From: DAHUYF01 sp963838385 | GTDB taxonomy: Bacteria > Pseudomonadota > Alphaproteobacteria > ATCC43930 > CGMCC-115725 | Length of the DNA: 64,000 nt | Direction of reading: 5' to 3' | NCBI GenBank assembly: GCA_963838385.1 | Contig: CAWIRE010000006.1 | Location: 1 to 64,000 of the forward strand | In this document: positions 28,840 to 40,103 of the stretch, piece after piece | Layout: each line of letters starts with the position of its first letter | Numbering within the stretch: position 1 is the first letter of the stretch | The notes under the pieces: generated by a model | The model's database searches: none | Seen by the model: the letters and a program-made list of their open reading frames with translations, nothing else | What the model was told of the DNA's origin: nothing | Program-made: the position numbers and the translations under genes

Positions 28840-29739
28840 ATGCGGCGAAAGAACCTCCTCGTCCTGTCGCTGCTCGGTGTCATGCTCGGCACCATGGTCG
28901 TGCTCGTCTCCTATTCGGCGACGTTCTATCGCCTGTTCTGCGCCGCGACCGGCTATGGCGGCGCAACCCAGCGCGTGGCATCCGACACCGCGAACCTGTC
29001 CTCGCGGATCATCACCGTGCGCTTCACCACCAACGTCGCGCCCGGCTTGCCCTGGCGCTTCGAGCCGGCGCAGCGCGAGGTGCAGCTTCGTCTCGGCCAG
29101 GACACGCTCGCCTTCTTCACCGCCAAGAACCTCTCGGCGCGCGACTATGTCGGGCACGCCACCTTCAACGTGACCCCGCTCAAGGCCGGCATCTACTTCA
29201 AGAAGATCCAGTGCTTCTGCTTCACCGAGGAGCGCCTCGACGCGCATCAGCAGGTGGAGATGCCGGTCGATTTCTTCGTCGACCCGCAGCTCGCCACCGA
29301 TCCCTCGACCCAGGACGTCGACACCATCACGCTCTCCTATACCTTCTTCGCATCGGAGCGTCCGGAAGGGGCGCGGGATCTCTCGCGCTTCGACCATGCC
29401 GCACCCGATCCCGAGGCCGGGCGCAAGCTCTTCGCCTCGCGCTGCGCCGGCTGCCACCAGCTCGACCGCGCGCTCGTCGGGCCGCCGCTTGCCGGCGTGG
29501 TCGGCCGCCGTGCCGCCGGCGTCCTGGGATATCCCTATTCCAAGCCGCTGCTCGTCTCCGGCATCGTCTGGTCGCCGGCGACGCTCGATAAATGGCTGGC
29601 CGGGCCGCAGCAGCTGGTGCCGGGCGCGCTGATGCCGATGAGCATTGCCGACCCCGAGACGCGGCAGGACATCATCGCCTATCTCGAGACGCAGAGCGGC
29701 AAGACCGCCGCCCCGCAGCAGCACGCGCGCGGCGAATAG
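28840..29739 (+). CDS. Cox11 (CtaG)-type copper chaperone fused to a cytochrome c domain
   Basis: A 299-residue membrane protein. Residues 1-180 are a Cox11 domain, the assembly factor that inserts CuB into cytochrome oxidase. It has one N-terminal membrane segment (about 7-27), a conserved Cys34, and the copper-binding motif KKIQCFCFTEE (Cys125, Cys127). From about residue 188 the sequence becomes a class I cytochrome c: AGRKLFASRCAGCHQL (haem Cys202, Cys205 and His206), VGPPLAGVVGR, and a C-terminal PGALMPMS axial-Met region. There is no stop or frameshift between the domains. Typical Cox11 ends near residue 180-200, so the haem domain is an addition. It forms an operon with SCO. Confidence 0.9.
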   Translation: MRRKNLLVLSLLGVMLGTMVVLVSYSATFYRLFCAATGYGGATQRVASDTANLSSRIITVRFTTNVAPGLPWRFEPAQREVQLRLGQDTLAFFTAKNLSARDYVGHATFNVTPLKAGIYFKKIQCFCFTEERLDAHQQVEMPVDFFVDPQLATDPSTQDVDTITLSYTFFASERPEGARDLSRFDHAAPDPEAGRKLFASRCAGCHQLDRALVGPPLAGVVGRRAAGVLGYPYSKPLLVSGIVWSPATLDKWLAGPQQLVPGALMPMSIADPETRQDIIAYLETQSGKTAAPQQHARGE

Positions 29740-29769
29740 CCCCGGCCACCGCCTCGATGAACCCTGCTT

Positions 29770-29786
29770 CCCCGCCTTTGGCGGGG
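29770..29786. repeat. Short GC palindrome after the Cox11-cytochrome gene
   Basis: CCCCGCC and GGCGGGG flank a TTT loop, followed by GAGAGGGGG. The layout resembles the core of the CCCTCTCCGCCCC repeats elsewhere in the window. It could act as a terminator or be a degenerate REP copy. It has no T-run. Confidence 0.45.
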
Positions 29787-29876
29787 GAGAGGGGGCCAGG
29801 AAGGCGGGGCTGGCGCAAAATCCGCCGGGACCGCGTATCCTGGGGGCGACGGCCCGCCAACCCAAGGGACACCGCC

Positions 29877-31211
29877 ATGCTCTGGCTGCAGCTCGCCATC
29901 GTGTTCCTGCTCATTCTGGTGAACGGCTTCTTCGCCATGGCCGAGATGGCCGTGGTCTCGGCGCGCAAGGCGCGGCTGCAGCACGCCGCCGATCTCGGCC
30001 GCAGCGGCGCGCGCCTGGCGCTCGAGCTGAAGCGCGACCCGGGCCGCTTTCTTTCCACCGTGCAGATCGGCATCACCCTCATCGGCGTGCTGGCGAGCGC
30101 GCTCGGCGGCGCCACGCTCGCCGAGGCGCTGGCCAGGCGCCTGCAGCAGGTGCCGGGGACCATCGGCACCTATGCCAACTCGCTCGCCTTCGTCATCGTC
30201 GTCGTCGGTATCGCCTATCTGACGCTGGTGCTGGGCGAGCTGGTGCCGAAGCGGCTGGCGCTGAGCCGGCCGGAATTCTTCGCCGCCCGGCTGTCGCGGC
30301 TGCTGCGGGCGCTGTCCGCCGTGGCCCGGCCGGTCGAGCGCCTGCTCAGCGCGTCGAGCGGCCTGGTGCTGCGCTTGGTGCCGATGCGCGCGGGCGAGCC
30401 GGCGCCGGTGACCGAGGAAGAGATCACCCTGATGCTGCGCGAGGCGACCGCGGCCGGGCATTTCCAGGCGGCCGAGACCGAAATGGTGCAGATGGTTTTC
30501 CGCCTCGGCGATCGCCGGGTGAGCGCGGTGATGACGCCGCGCACCCAGGTCGAATGGCTCGACCTCACCGACAGCGAGGAGGAGAACCGCCGCAAGATCC
30601 GCGACAGCGACTATTCGCGCTTCCCGGTGGTGCAAGGCGGGCCGCAGCAGGTGCTGGGCATCGTCCAGGTCAAGGACCTGCTGACCGCGCTGCTCGCCGG
30701 GCGGCCCTTCGATATCAAGAGCGCGGTCAAGCCGCCGATCTATCTTCCCGCCGCGGTGACGGCGCTGCGCGCGCTCGAGCTCTTCAAGAAATCGGGCGCG
30801 CCGATGGCGCTGGTGGTCGACGAGTACGGCGATTTCGAGGGCGTCGTCACCTTGCATGACATCCTGCAATCGCTGGTCGGCGACATCGCCCACCCGACCG
30901 CGGGCGAGAGCCAGACCGTGGTGCGGCGCGACGACGGCTCCTGGCTGGTCGACGGCATGGTGACGGTCGACGAGATCAAGGACCTGACCGGCCTGGCCCA
31001 GCTGCCCGGCGAAGACAGCAGCGACTTCCAGACCCTGGGCGGCTTCATGATGGCGCGCATCAACCGCGTGCCGCAGGTGGCCGACCGGGTCATGGTCGAC
31101 GGCTTCCGCTTCGAGGTGGTCGACATGGACGGCCGCCGCGTCGACCGGGTGCTGGTGATCCCGCCCAAATCCCCGCGGGGCTTGCGCAAGGAGCCCGAGC
31201 GGCCCACCTAA
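29877..31211 (+). CDS. HlyC/CorC (CNNM-CBS) family transporter
   Basis: A 444-residue membrane protein. The N-terminal CNNM-type domain has about four hydrophobic segments, starting MLWLQLAIVFLLILVNGFFAMAEMAVV, with the family motif LGELVPKRLAL. Two CBS domains follow around residues 215-335 (VMTPRTQVEWLDL; ALVVDEYGDFEGVVTLHDIL). A C-terminal CorC_HlyC transporter-associated domain ends the protein (GFMMARINRVPQVADRVMVDGFRFEVVDMDGRRVDRV). Relatives handle Mg2+ or Co2+ efflux; the substrate is inferred only. The ATG at 29877 begins the first membrane segment; longer frames upstream are non-coding. Confidence 0.92.
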   Translation: MLWLQLAIVFLLILVNGFFAMAEMAVVSARKARLQHAADLGRSGARLALELKRDPGRFLSTVQIGITLIGVLASALGGATLAEALARRLQQVPGTIGTYANSLAFVIVVVGIAYLTLVLGELVPKRLALSRPEFFAARLSRLLRALSAVARPVERLLSASSGLVLRLVPMRAGEPAPVTEEEITLMLREATAAGHFQAAETEMVQMVFRLGDRRVSAVMTPRTQVEWLDLTDSEEENRRKIRDSDYSRFPVVQGGPQQVLGIVQVKDLLTALLAGRPFDIKSAVKPPIYLPAAVTALRALELFKKSGAPMALVVDEYGDFEGVVTLHDILQSLVGDIAHPTAGESQTVVRRDDGSWLVDGMVTVDEIKDLTGLAQLPGEDSSDFQTLGGFMMARINRVPQVADRVMVDGFRFEVVDMDGRRVDRVLVIPPKSPRGLRKEPERPT

Positions 31212-31239
31212 CCGCCGACGCCGCAGCCAGAGGTTGACG

Positions 31240-32025
31240 ATGAACGCCGCTTCCTTGCCCAGCCTGTTCCTGTCGCACGGCGCGCCCACCCTCTCGCTCG
31301 ATCCCGGCGAGACCGGCGCCCGCTGGCAGCGTCTGGGGCAGGAGCTGCCGCGGCCCGAGGCGGTGCTCTGCATCTCGGCCCATTGGATGACCGAGGAGCC
31401 GGCGGTCTCGGCGCCCGAGCGCAACGAAACCATCCACGATTTCTACGGCTTCCCCGCGCCGCTCTATAGCCTGAGCTACCCCGCGCCCGGGGCGCCGGCG
31501 CTGGCCCGGCGCGTCGCGGCCCTGCTGGACCATGCCGGCATCGCCACCGCCACCGATCCCCAGCGCGGTCTCGACCACGGCGCCTGGGTCCCGCTTCGTC
31601 TGATCTATCCCGACGCCGCCATCCCGACCATCCAGCTCTCGATCCAGCCCTATCGCGACGCCGCCTGGCATCATCGCCTGGGAGCGGCGCTGGCGCCGCT
31701 GCGCAGCGAGGGCGTGCTGGTGCTGGCAAGCGGCGGCGCCGTGCACAATCTGCGCGCCGTCGCCTGGGAGGGCGGGGCGGCGCCGGCCTGGGCGCAGCAA
31801 TTCGACGATTGGCTGGCCGCGGCGCTGGCCGAGGGCCGCGAGGCCGATCTCCTCGCCTGGGCCGAGCGCGCGCCCCAGGCGCGCCAGGCGCAACCGAGCC
31901 CCGACCATCTTCTGCCGCTCTTCGTGGCGCTGGGCGCTGCCGGCCCGAATGCCCGCGGCGAGCGCATCCACCAGGGCTTCACGCTCGGCAGCCTCAGCAT
32001 GGCAGCTTATAGATTCGCCGCTTGA
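31240..32025 (+). CDS. Class III extradiol ring-cleavage dioxygenase (4,5-DOPA dioxygenase/YgiD-like)
   Basis: A 261-residue LigB-type enzyme. SLFLSHGAPTL carries the first metal His, CISAHWMTEEP the second His, LDHGAWVPLRLIYP the acid/base His, and HNLRAV a conserved basic site. These match the DODA/YgiD group, which cleaves catechol-type aromatic rings using one non-haem metal. The natural substrate is unknown. The ATG at 31240 is preferred over a TTG six bases earlier. It stands between the CorC-type gene and a serine hydrolase, with no aromatic-pathway cluster. Confidence 0.88.
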   Translation: MNAASLPSLFLSHGAPTLSLDPGETGARWQRLGQELPRPEAVLCISAHWMTEEPAVSAPERNETIHDFYGFPAPLYSLSYPAPGAPALARRVAALLDHAGIATATDPQRGLDHGAWVPLRLIYPDAAIPTIQLSIQPYRDAAWHHRLGAALAPLRSEGVLVLASGGAVHNLRAVAWEGGAAPAWAQQFDDWLAAALAEGREADLLAWAERAPQARQAQPSPDHLLPLFVALGAAGPNARGERIHQGFTLGSLSMAAYRFAA

Positions 32026-32161
32026 GCCGCCGCGTCGATCTCCCGGCGATCCGCGGCCGGTGAGCATCGACGATGATCCCTCGATCCGATCATAGTGCGC
32101 CGGCTCGCCGACCGGGCTATCGTGCCGCATCCGCGCCGCGCCACGACCCCGGGAGGATGAC

Positions 32162-33307
32162 ATGCCCTTCGTTCTCGAGACCGCCGAACCCTCGCGCCTC
32201 GGCTTCCGCGTCGACACGCTGAACCGGCTCGAGCGCATCATCGAGGGGCATATTCGCGACAACCGCTATCCCGGCGCCCAGATCGCGCTGGCGCGCCACG
32301 GCAAGCTCGCGCTCTACAAGAGCTTTGGCGCGGCGCGGATCGAGCCCAACGCGGCGCCGGCCACGGACGACACGCTCTGGCTGCTCTACTCCAACACCAA
32401 GGTGGTCACCGCCGCCGCGATCTGGGTACTGGTGGAAGAGGGGGCGCTCACCTTCCACGACCGCATCGCCGATCACATCCCGGATTTCGCGCGCCATGGC
32501 AAGGGCGAGATCACGCTGCTGCAGGTGCTGACGCATCAGGCGGGATTCCCCGCCGCCGGCATGGCGATGCCGCGCTCGGCCTGGGAGAACCACGACGAGC
32601 TGCGCGAGCAAATCTGCGACTTCACCCTCGAATGGACTCCGGGCTCGCGCCTCGAATACCACCGGCTTGCCGCGCATTGGGTCTGTGCAGCGCTGATCGA
32701 GGCGGTGACCAAGGCCGATTTCCGTGATTTCATCCATCAGCGGGTGATCAAGCCGCTGGGCCTCGAAGGCGAGCTCTATGTCGGGCTGCCCGAGCGCGAG
32801 AATGCGCGGGCCGCCGACATGCACGGGCCCTCCGAGGACGGGCGCAAGCAGCTCCGCTTCACCCAGGAGAACGATCCGGCCTGGCGCCGCTCCGGCGTTC
32901 CCGGCGCCGGCGGGTTCGCCACGGCCCGCGCCATGGTCGCGTTCTACCAGGCGCTGGTGCAGGGCGGCACGCTCAACGGCACGCGGCTGGTCTCACCGCG
33001 CATGATGCAATACGTCACGCGCAACTACACCGGCGACCGCGTCGATCATTACATGGGCATGCCGATGCACCGCGGCCTCGGCCCGCATTCGCGCGGGCTC
33101 ACCCCCAACATCCGCGGGCTCGGCTCGCTCGCCTCGCCGACGACCTTCGGCCATGGCGGCGTCGGCTCCTCCTATTGCTGGGCCGATCCCGAGACCGGCG
33201 TCTCCTTCGCCTACATCAGCAACAGCCGCGTGCCCGATCCCTGGCATTCGCGCCGGCTCGACATCGTCAGCAGCCATGTCCACGCCGCGATCGAGGACGC
33301 CAAATGA
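32162..33307 (+). CDS. Serine hydrolase, beta-lactamase/esterase (class C-like) family
   Basis: A 381-residue protein of the penicillin-binding-fold hydrolases. The SXXK motif is SNTK (Ser77, Lys80). The second motif, YXN in beta-lactamases, reads Y-H-R here (Tyr166 to Arg168). The third motif is HGG (His331 to Gly333). No signal peptide is seen, so it is probably a cytoplasmic esterase or amidase rather than a periplasmic beta-lactamase. The ATG has a GGGAGG site. Substrate unknown. Confidence 0.85.
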   Translation: MPFVLETAEPSRLGFRVDTLNRLERIIEGHIRDNRYPGAQIALARHGKLALYKSFGAARIEPNAAPATDDTLWLLYSNTKVVTAAAIWVLVEEGALTFHDRIADHIPDFARHGKGEITLLQVLTHQAGFPAAGMAMPRSAWENHDELREQICDFTLEWTPGSRLEYHRLAAHWVCAALIEAVTKADFRDFIHQRVIKPLGLEGELYVGLPERENARAADMHGPSEDGRKQLRFTQENDPAWRRSGVPGAGGFATARAMVAFYQALVQGGTLNGTRLVSPRMMQYVTRNYTGDRVDHYMGMPMHRGLGPHSRGLTPNIRGLGSLASPTTFGHGGVGSSYCWADPETGVSFAYISNSRVPDPWHSRRLDIVSSHVHAAIEDAK

Positions 33308-33370
33308 ATGACGGCGCGGCGCTGAGCCGCCGCACGGTAGTCACTGCTCGCGGGCGGGCGCGATCGCCGA

Positions 33371-33958
33371 TCAGGCGGCCTTGCTCGGCTCCGACTGCGG
33401 CGGCGGCGGCGAGGCGAGCGGCGCCAGCAGCGCCTTGCGCCAGAAGCCCAGCATGTCGGCGGCGAAGAGGCCGAGATCGTCGATCGCCGCCAGGCAGAGG
33501 GTGAAGGGCGTGGCGGCCTCCGGCGCGATCTCCGCCTCGGCCGCGAGCCGGTTCACCCGCCCGCCATGGGCGTGGACGATGCGCGGGATGCGGGGATTGT
33601 CGGGGAGATAGCCGAAGACCAGCGGCAGGCCGTGATTGGCGGCATAGTCGAGCGCGTGCTGCACTAGGCTGTGGCCGACGCCGCGGTCGCGCCGGTCGGC
33701 GGCGACGCTCATGCCGACCTCGCCGCGCCACGCCGCGCCCTCGCCGCAGAAGGCGATCTCGATCAGGCCGACCAGCCGCTCACCTTCGAAACAGCCGATG
33801 AGATGCGCCTCGCGCCCCGTCATCTCGGCGCAGTATTGCGCGATGCGCTCGTCGCTGGTGAGCCCGTGGAAACGGCAGCGCCGATCCTCCGGCGACATCG
33901 CCAGGAAGTGCTCTCGGATCTTGGGGTCGTCGGCGGCAAGAGAACGGTAAGCGAACAT
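33371..33958 (-). CDS. GNAT family N-acetyltransferase
   Basis: A 195-residue acetyltransferase with the GNAT core: VGLIEIAF (beta4) and VGMSVAADRRDRGVGHSLVQHALDYAANHG (motif A, with a DRRDRGVG acetyl-CoA loop). The N-terminal SPEDRRCRFHG stretch resembles the acetyltransferase-like domains of the Pat family, but no cNMP domain or CoA-ligase domain is attached. Target unknown. Downstream of grxD on the same strand, 84 bp away. Confidence 0.8.
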   Translation of the reverse strand: MFAYRSLAADDPKIREHFLAMSPEDRRCRFHGLTSDERIAQYCAEMTGREAHLIGCFEGERLVGLIEIAFCGEGAAWRGEVGMSVAADRRDRGVGHSLVQHALDYAANHGLPLVFGYLPDNPRIPRIVHAHGGRVNRLAAEAEIAPEAATPFTLCLAAIDDLGLFAADMLGFWRKALLAPLASPPPPQSEPSKAA

Positions 33959-34042
33959 AGAAACACCTCGAATGCGAGGCGTTTCCTCCCACCCTCATGA
34001 CAGCAGAAACTCGTTGAAACTCGGTTAGCGGCGCCGCCAGGC

Positions 34043-34387
<345 letters not shown>

Positions 34388-34411
34388 GTCGTGCCCCTTC
34401 GCGATATCGGC

Positions 34412-34648
34412 TCAATCTTCCGGCGGGCTGGTCTGCAGCGCCAGCGCGTGCAGCTCGTTGCCCATGCGGCCCCGCAGCGCCTGATAGACCATCTGATGCT
34501 GCTGCACGCGGCTCTTGCCCTTGAAGGCGGCGGAGACGACATGCGCGGCATAATGGTCGCCGTCGCCGCGGAGATCCTCGATGGTGACCTGGGCGTCGGG
34601 CAGGCCGTCCCGGATCAGACGCTCGATCGTCGCCGCATCCATCGCCAT
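34412..34648 (-). CDS. bolA: BolA family protein
   Basis: A 78-residue BolA/IbaG-type protein starting MAMDAATIERLIRDGLPDAQVTIEDL. The conserved VVSAAFKGKSRVQQHQMVYQAL helix-loop and the LHALALQT end are present. It is predicted to form [2Fe-2S] heterodimers with the neighbouring monothiol glutaredoxin. The ATG is preceded by GGAGG. It begins 22 bp after purL ends, and may share the purine transcript. Confidence 0.93.
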   Translation of the reverse strand: MAMDAATIERLIRDGLPDAQVTIEDLRGDGDHYAAHVVSAAFKGKSRVQQHQMVYQALRGRMGNELHALALQTSPPED

Positions 34649-34670
34649 AACCTGCCTCCGCCCGGCGGGC

Positions 34671-36868
<2,198 letters not shown>

Positions 36869-36872
<4 letters not shown>

Positions 36873-37558
36873 GCGAGCGCCTCCACCAGCCCGGCGAAGA
36901 GCGCCTGGCCGTCGGTGCGGCCGAGCAGCGGGTCGGTCGCGTCCTCGGGATGCGGCATCAGCCCCAGCACCGTCTTGCTCTCGTTGAAGATGCCGGCGAT
37001 GTTGCGCGCCGAGCCGTTGGCGTTGCCGTCCTCGGTGAGCTCGCCCTCGGGCGTGCAGTAGCGGAAGGCGACGAGCCCCTTCTGCTCCAGCCGGTCGAGC
37101 GTCGCCTCGTCGGCGAAGTAGTTGCCATCGTGATGCGCCACCGGCGCGCGGATCACCTGGCCCGCCTCGTAGCAGCAGGTGAAGATGCTCTGGCTGCTCT
37201 CGACGCGGAGATGGACATCCTTGCAGTGGAACTTGAGCGTCTTGTTGGCCAGCAGCACGCCCGGCAGCAGACCGGCCTCGGTCAGGATCTGGAAGCCGTT
37301 GCAGATGCCGAGCACCGGCGTGCCGCGCGCCGCGCGCGCCTTGACCTCGCGCATGATCGGCGAATGCGCCGCCATGGCGCCGCAGCGCAGATAGTCGCCA
37401 TAGGAGAAGCCGCCCGGGATCACCAGCAGATCGGCCTCGGGCAGCGCGCTGTCGCGATGCCACACCCGCAGCGGCGGCTTGCCCGAGGCCCGCTCGAGCG
37501 CGTCATGCACGTCCTGCTCGCGGTTGGAGCCGGGGAAGACGATGATGGCGGCTTGCAT
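36869..37558 (-). CDS. purQ: Phosphoribosylformylglycinamidine synthase subunit PurQ
   Basis: Class I glutaminase subunit of FGAM synthase, 229 residues. It begins MQAAIIVFPGSNREQDV. The nucleophile Cys lies in PVLGICNGFQIL, the oxyanion-region motif is IPGGFSYGDYLRCGA, and the His/Glu pair is in LMPHPEDA. The stop overlaps the TTG start of purL by three bases, indicating translational coupling. It is separated from purS by two small unrelated genes. Confidence 0.96.
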
Positions 37559-37625
37559 CGGCGCGGGCCTCGCTTGCGGCGCGGGGGGCGGGATCAGCCT
37601 GATCTAGCTCGCCCCCCGGCGCCGA

Positions 37626-37916
37626 TCAAGCGCCGCGCCGCTTCGCGCGAGTCGAGCGCTTGGTGCGGGTGGTGGTCGTGCGCTTGGCGCGCGTGGTCGC
37701 GCTCTTGCCGCGGCTGCCGCTGCCGCGTTTGGCGGCGGTCTTGGTTGTCTTCCGCTTGCCGCGCTGGCGCGACTGCCCCGACTCGGACATGGCGATGGCG
37801 ATCGCCTGGCGCCGGCTCTTCACCTTGCCGCGCCGGCCGCGCCCGGCCTTGAGCTCGCCTTCCTTGAACTCGTGCATCACCCGCTTGACCTTGCGTCTCT
37901 GTTTCGGCGACGCCAT
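37626..37916 (-). CDS. DUF6496 domain-containing small basic protein
   Basis: A 96-residue, very basic protein. The first half (MASPKQRRKVKRVMHEFKEGELKAGRGR to KVKSRRQAIAIAMSESG) matches DUF6496, a short domain of unknown function common in proteobacteria. The second half is an Arg/Lys/Thr/Ser tail (KRTTTTRTKRSTRAKRRGA) that could bind nucleic acid. It sits inside the purine cluster between purQ and purS, same strand. The start is the natural ATG before SPKQRRKVKRVMHE. Confidence 0.8.
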   Translation of the reverse strand: MASPKQRRKVKRVMHEFKEGELKAGRGRRGKVKSRRQAIAIAMSESGQSRQRGKRKTTKTAAKRGSGSRGKSATTRAKRTTTTRTKRSTRAKRRGA

Positions 37917-38035
37917 GACATCCTCCGACCGAATTTATCCACATGCCTGGAAACGATCGCGTCCCGGCAGCGTTCCCGCGCGGCGCGTTTTCGCTGTCGG
38001 CCGCGGCGGCGAGCGGCGATAATCGTCGCTGCGCC

Positions 38036-38200
38036 ATGAGCCCCGACGACAAATATCTGCTGCTGCTGCGCCGCGAGCTCACCCGCGCCCAGGCGCGCCT
38101 CAAGCGCGCCGAGCGCGAGCGCGACGCCGCGCTCGAGGAGAATAAGAAGCTCAAGGAAAGGCTTCAGCGACGGCGCGCCCGGGCGCGCAAGCTCACTTGA
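38036..38200 (+). CDS. Small coiled-coil protein (54 aa)
   Basis: Reads MSPDDKYLLLLRRELTRAQARLK and continues as an uninterrupted charged helix with heptad-like Leu spacing, ending RRRARARKLT. It has no recognised family. It is opposite in strand to the pur genes and overlaps the end of purS by 8 bp. There is no strong Shine-Dalgarno. It could be a genuine small protein or a chance frame; the compact heptad pattern favours a real one. Confidence 0.4.
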   Translation: MSPDDKYLLLLRRELTRAQARLKRAERERDAALEENKKLKERLQRRRARARKLT

Positions 38201-38432
38201 GCTCGATCTGGTAGCTTTCGATCACGGTGTTGGCGAGGAGCTGGCGGCACATCGCCTCGACGGTCTCTCTCGCGCGCGCCGGATCGCTCTCGGCGAGCTC
38301 GAGATCGATGACCTTGCCCTGGCGCACCTCGCCCACGCCGGCGAAGCCCAGCGAGCCCAGCGCATGCGCGATCGCCTTGCCTTGCGGGTCGAGCACGCCC
38401 GGCTTCAGCATGACATGGACGCGCGCCTTCAT
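38193..38432 (-). CDS. purS: Phosphoribosylformylglycinamidine synthase subunit PurS
   Basis: The 79-residue small subunit that bridges PurQ and PurL. It starts MKARVHVMLKPGVLDPQGKAIAHALGSLGF, the family signature, and ends LLANTVIESYQIEL. Its ATG overlaps the purC stop (ATGA), so purC-purS are translationally coupled. The rest of the complex (purQ, purL) follows 0.6 kb downstream after DUF6496. Confidence 0.96.
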   Translation of the reverse strand: MKARVHVMLKPGVLDPQGKAIAHALGSLGFAGVGEVRQGKVIDLELAESDPARARETVEAMCRQLLANTVIESYQIELK

Positions 38433-39196
38433 CACTGCACCGTCTGCGGCCCCTTGACGTCGCCGGGCCCGCCTTCGGGCAGGATGCCGAGCCGCCGCGC
38501 CACTTCCTGATAGGCTTCCTCGACCCGGCCGAGATCCTGGCGGAAGCGGTCCTTGTCCATCTTCTCCTGGGTCTTGGTGTCCCAGAGCCGGCAATTGTCC
38601 GGGCTGATCTCGTCGGCCAGCACGAGGCGCATCTCGTCGTTCTGGTAGAGCCGGCCGAATTCGAGCTTGAAGTCGACCAGCCTGATGCCGATGCCGAGGA
38701 AGAGGCCGGAGAGGAAGTCGTTGATGCGGAGCGACATCTGCATGATGTCGTCGAGATCCTGCGTCGTCGCCCAGCCGAAGGCGGTGATGTGCTCCTCCGA
38801 CACCATGGGGTCGCCGAGCTCATCCTTCTTGAAATAGTACTCGACGATGGAGCGCGGCAGCGCCGTGCCCTCGGCGATGCCGAAGCGCTTGGCCAGCGAG
38901 CCCGCCACCACGTTGCGCACCACCACCTCGATCGGGATGATCTCGACCTGCCGCACCAGCTGCTCGCGCATGTTGAGCCGGCGCACGAAATGCGTCGGGA
39001 TGCCGATCTCGGCGATCTTCATCATCAGGAATTCGCTGATGCGGTTGTTGAGCACGCCCTTGCCGGTGATCGTGCCCTTCTTCTGGTTGTTGAAGGCGGT
39101 GGCGTCGTCCTTGAAGTACTGCACCAGGGTGCCGGGCTCGGGGCCTTCGAAAAGGACCTTCGCCTTGCCTTCATAGACCTGTTTGCGACGGGACAT
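38432..39196 (-). CDS. purC: Phosphoribosylaminoimidazole-succinocarboxamide synthase
   Basis: SAICAR synthase, 254 residues. The start MSRRKQVYEGKAKVLFEGPEPG is the family N-terminus. Other motifs are FKDDATAFNNQKKG, VVRNVVAGSLAKRFG, LVDFKLEFGR and ADEISPDNCRLWD. It overlaps purS by four bases. The upstream frame to 39265 is not needed. It adds aspartate to CAIR in purine synthesis; purB, the next-acting enzyme, lies 1.3 kb upstream. Confidence 0.96.
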   Translation of the reverse strand: MSRRKQVYEGKAKVLFEGPEPGTLVQYFKDDATAFNNQKKGTITGKGVLNNRISEFLMMKIAEIGIPTHFVRRLNMREQLVRQVEIIPIEVVVRNVVAGSLAKRFGIAEGTALPRSIVEYYFKKDELGDPMVSEEHITAFGWATTQDLDDIMQMSLRINDFLSGLFLGIGIRLVDFKLEFGRLYQNDEMRLVLADEISPDNCRLWDTKTQEKMDKDRFRQDLGRVEEAYQEVARRLGILPEGGPGDVKGPQTVQ

Positions 39197-39280
39197 GGCC
39201 GGAACCTGCGCTGGCAAGGGGCCGCGGGGAGGGGCTTCTATAGCAAGCTCGTCGGGCCGAAACAACGCCGGCGCCCCCGC

Positions 39281-40042
39281 TCACTGGGCAAGCACGTCGC
39301 GCCAGGGCGTGGGCTCGGGATGCCAGGCGCGGAAGCGGAACACCGGTCGGACGCCCGGGCGCGCCGCGGAAGGCAGCGCGATCAAGGCGCTCGACACCGT
39401 GGCGAAGCCGCGTTCGGTGGCAAAGCGCATCGCGCCCGCCGGCCCGTCCTGAGGATTGCTCTCGCCGTCTTCCAGCAGCGCCTGCCACGCCGTCCAGTCG
39501 CCGCGCCCGGGATCGGGCGACGCCGCCGCGGCGAATCGCGGCCGGTAGCGGCGCAGGCGCGGCGTCTCGGTCTCGTCGAGATCGCCGGCGGCGATCATGG
39601 CGAGGCCGGCGCCGAGCCGCTTCGCCGTCACCTTCTGTCGCCCGCCGGCATCGGCGTGGCGCAGCCAGAACGCCTCGCGATTGTCGGCGACGATCAGGTT
39701 GAAGGGGCGATAGGCGCGGGGATCGATCGCCGCCAGCGCGCGCGCCGCCTCGCCGGCATCGGCATGGTCGAGCGCCTCCAGCACCAGCTCGCCGCGCGAG
39801 CGCTGCCCCGGCGCCGGGCCGAGCGTGCCGAAGCGGTTCAGGATGCCGGCCGCCACGCCGTGATCGTTGAGGCCGAGCCACGAGCCCTGGGCCAGCTCGT
39901 CGAGCCCCGCCACCACCTCGGGCCGGTCGGGCCAATGCCGCGCCGGCGCGCGCCAGGGACGCCCGACCATCTCGTCGCGATTGGCCGCGAGCAGCAGCGG
40001 CCACTCATGCTCCGGCCGCCGCAGGACAACCAGGGTGCACAT
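39281..40042 (-). CDS. NRDE (TANGO2-like) family protein
   Basis: A 253-residue protein with the eponymous AANRDE motif near residue 19, starting MCTLVVLRRP with Cys2 at an Ntn-hydrolase-like position. A central GSWLGLNDHGVAAGILNR and the C-terminal RFATERGFATVSSALIAL match the TANGO2/NRDE family. No reaction is established; animal TANGO2 has been linked to haem and lipid handling. It is upstream of purC on the same strand and divergent from the zeta-subunit gene. Confidence 0.85.
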   Translation of the reverse strand: MCTLVVLRRPEHEWPLLLAANRDEMVGRPWRAPARHWPDRPEVVAGLDELAQGSWLGLNDHGVAAGILNRFGTLGPAPGQRSRGELVLEALDHADAGEAARALAAIDPRAYRPFNLIVADNREAFWLRHADAGGRQKVTAKRLGAGLAMIAAGDLDETETPRLRRYRPRFAAAASPDPGRGDWTAWQALLEDGESNPQDGPAGAMRFATERGFATVSSALIALPSAARPGVRPVFRFRAWHPEPTPWRDVLAQ

Positions 40043-40103
40043 GCGCTAGTCTCCGTCGCGGCATAATGGGGGCCGACGCGCCCGGCGCCAAGAGGAGCGG
40101 CCG

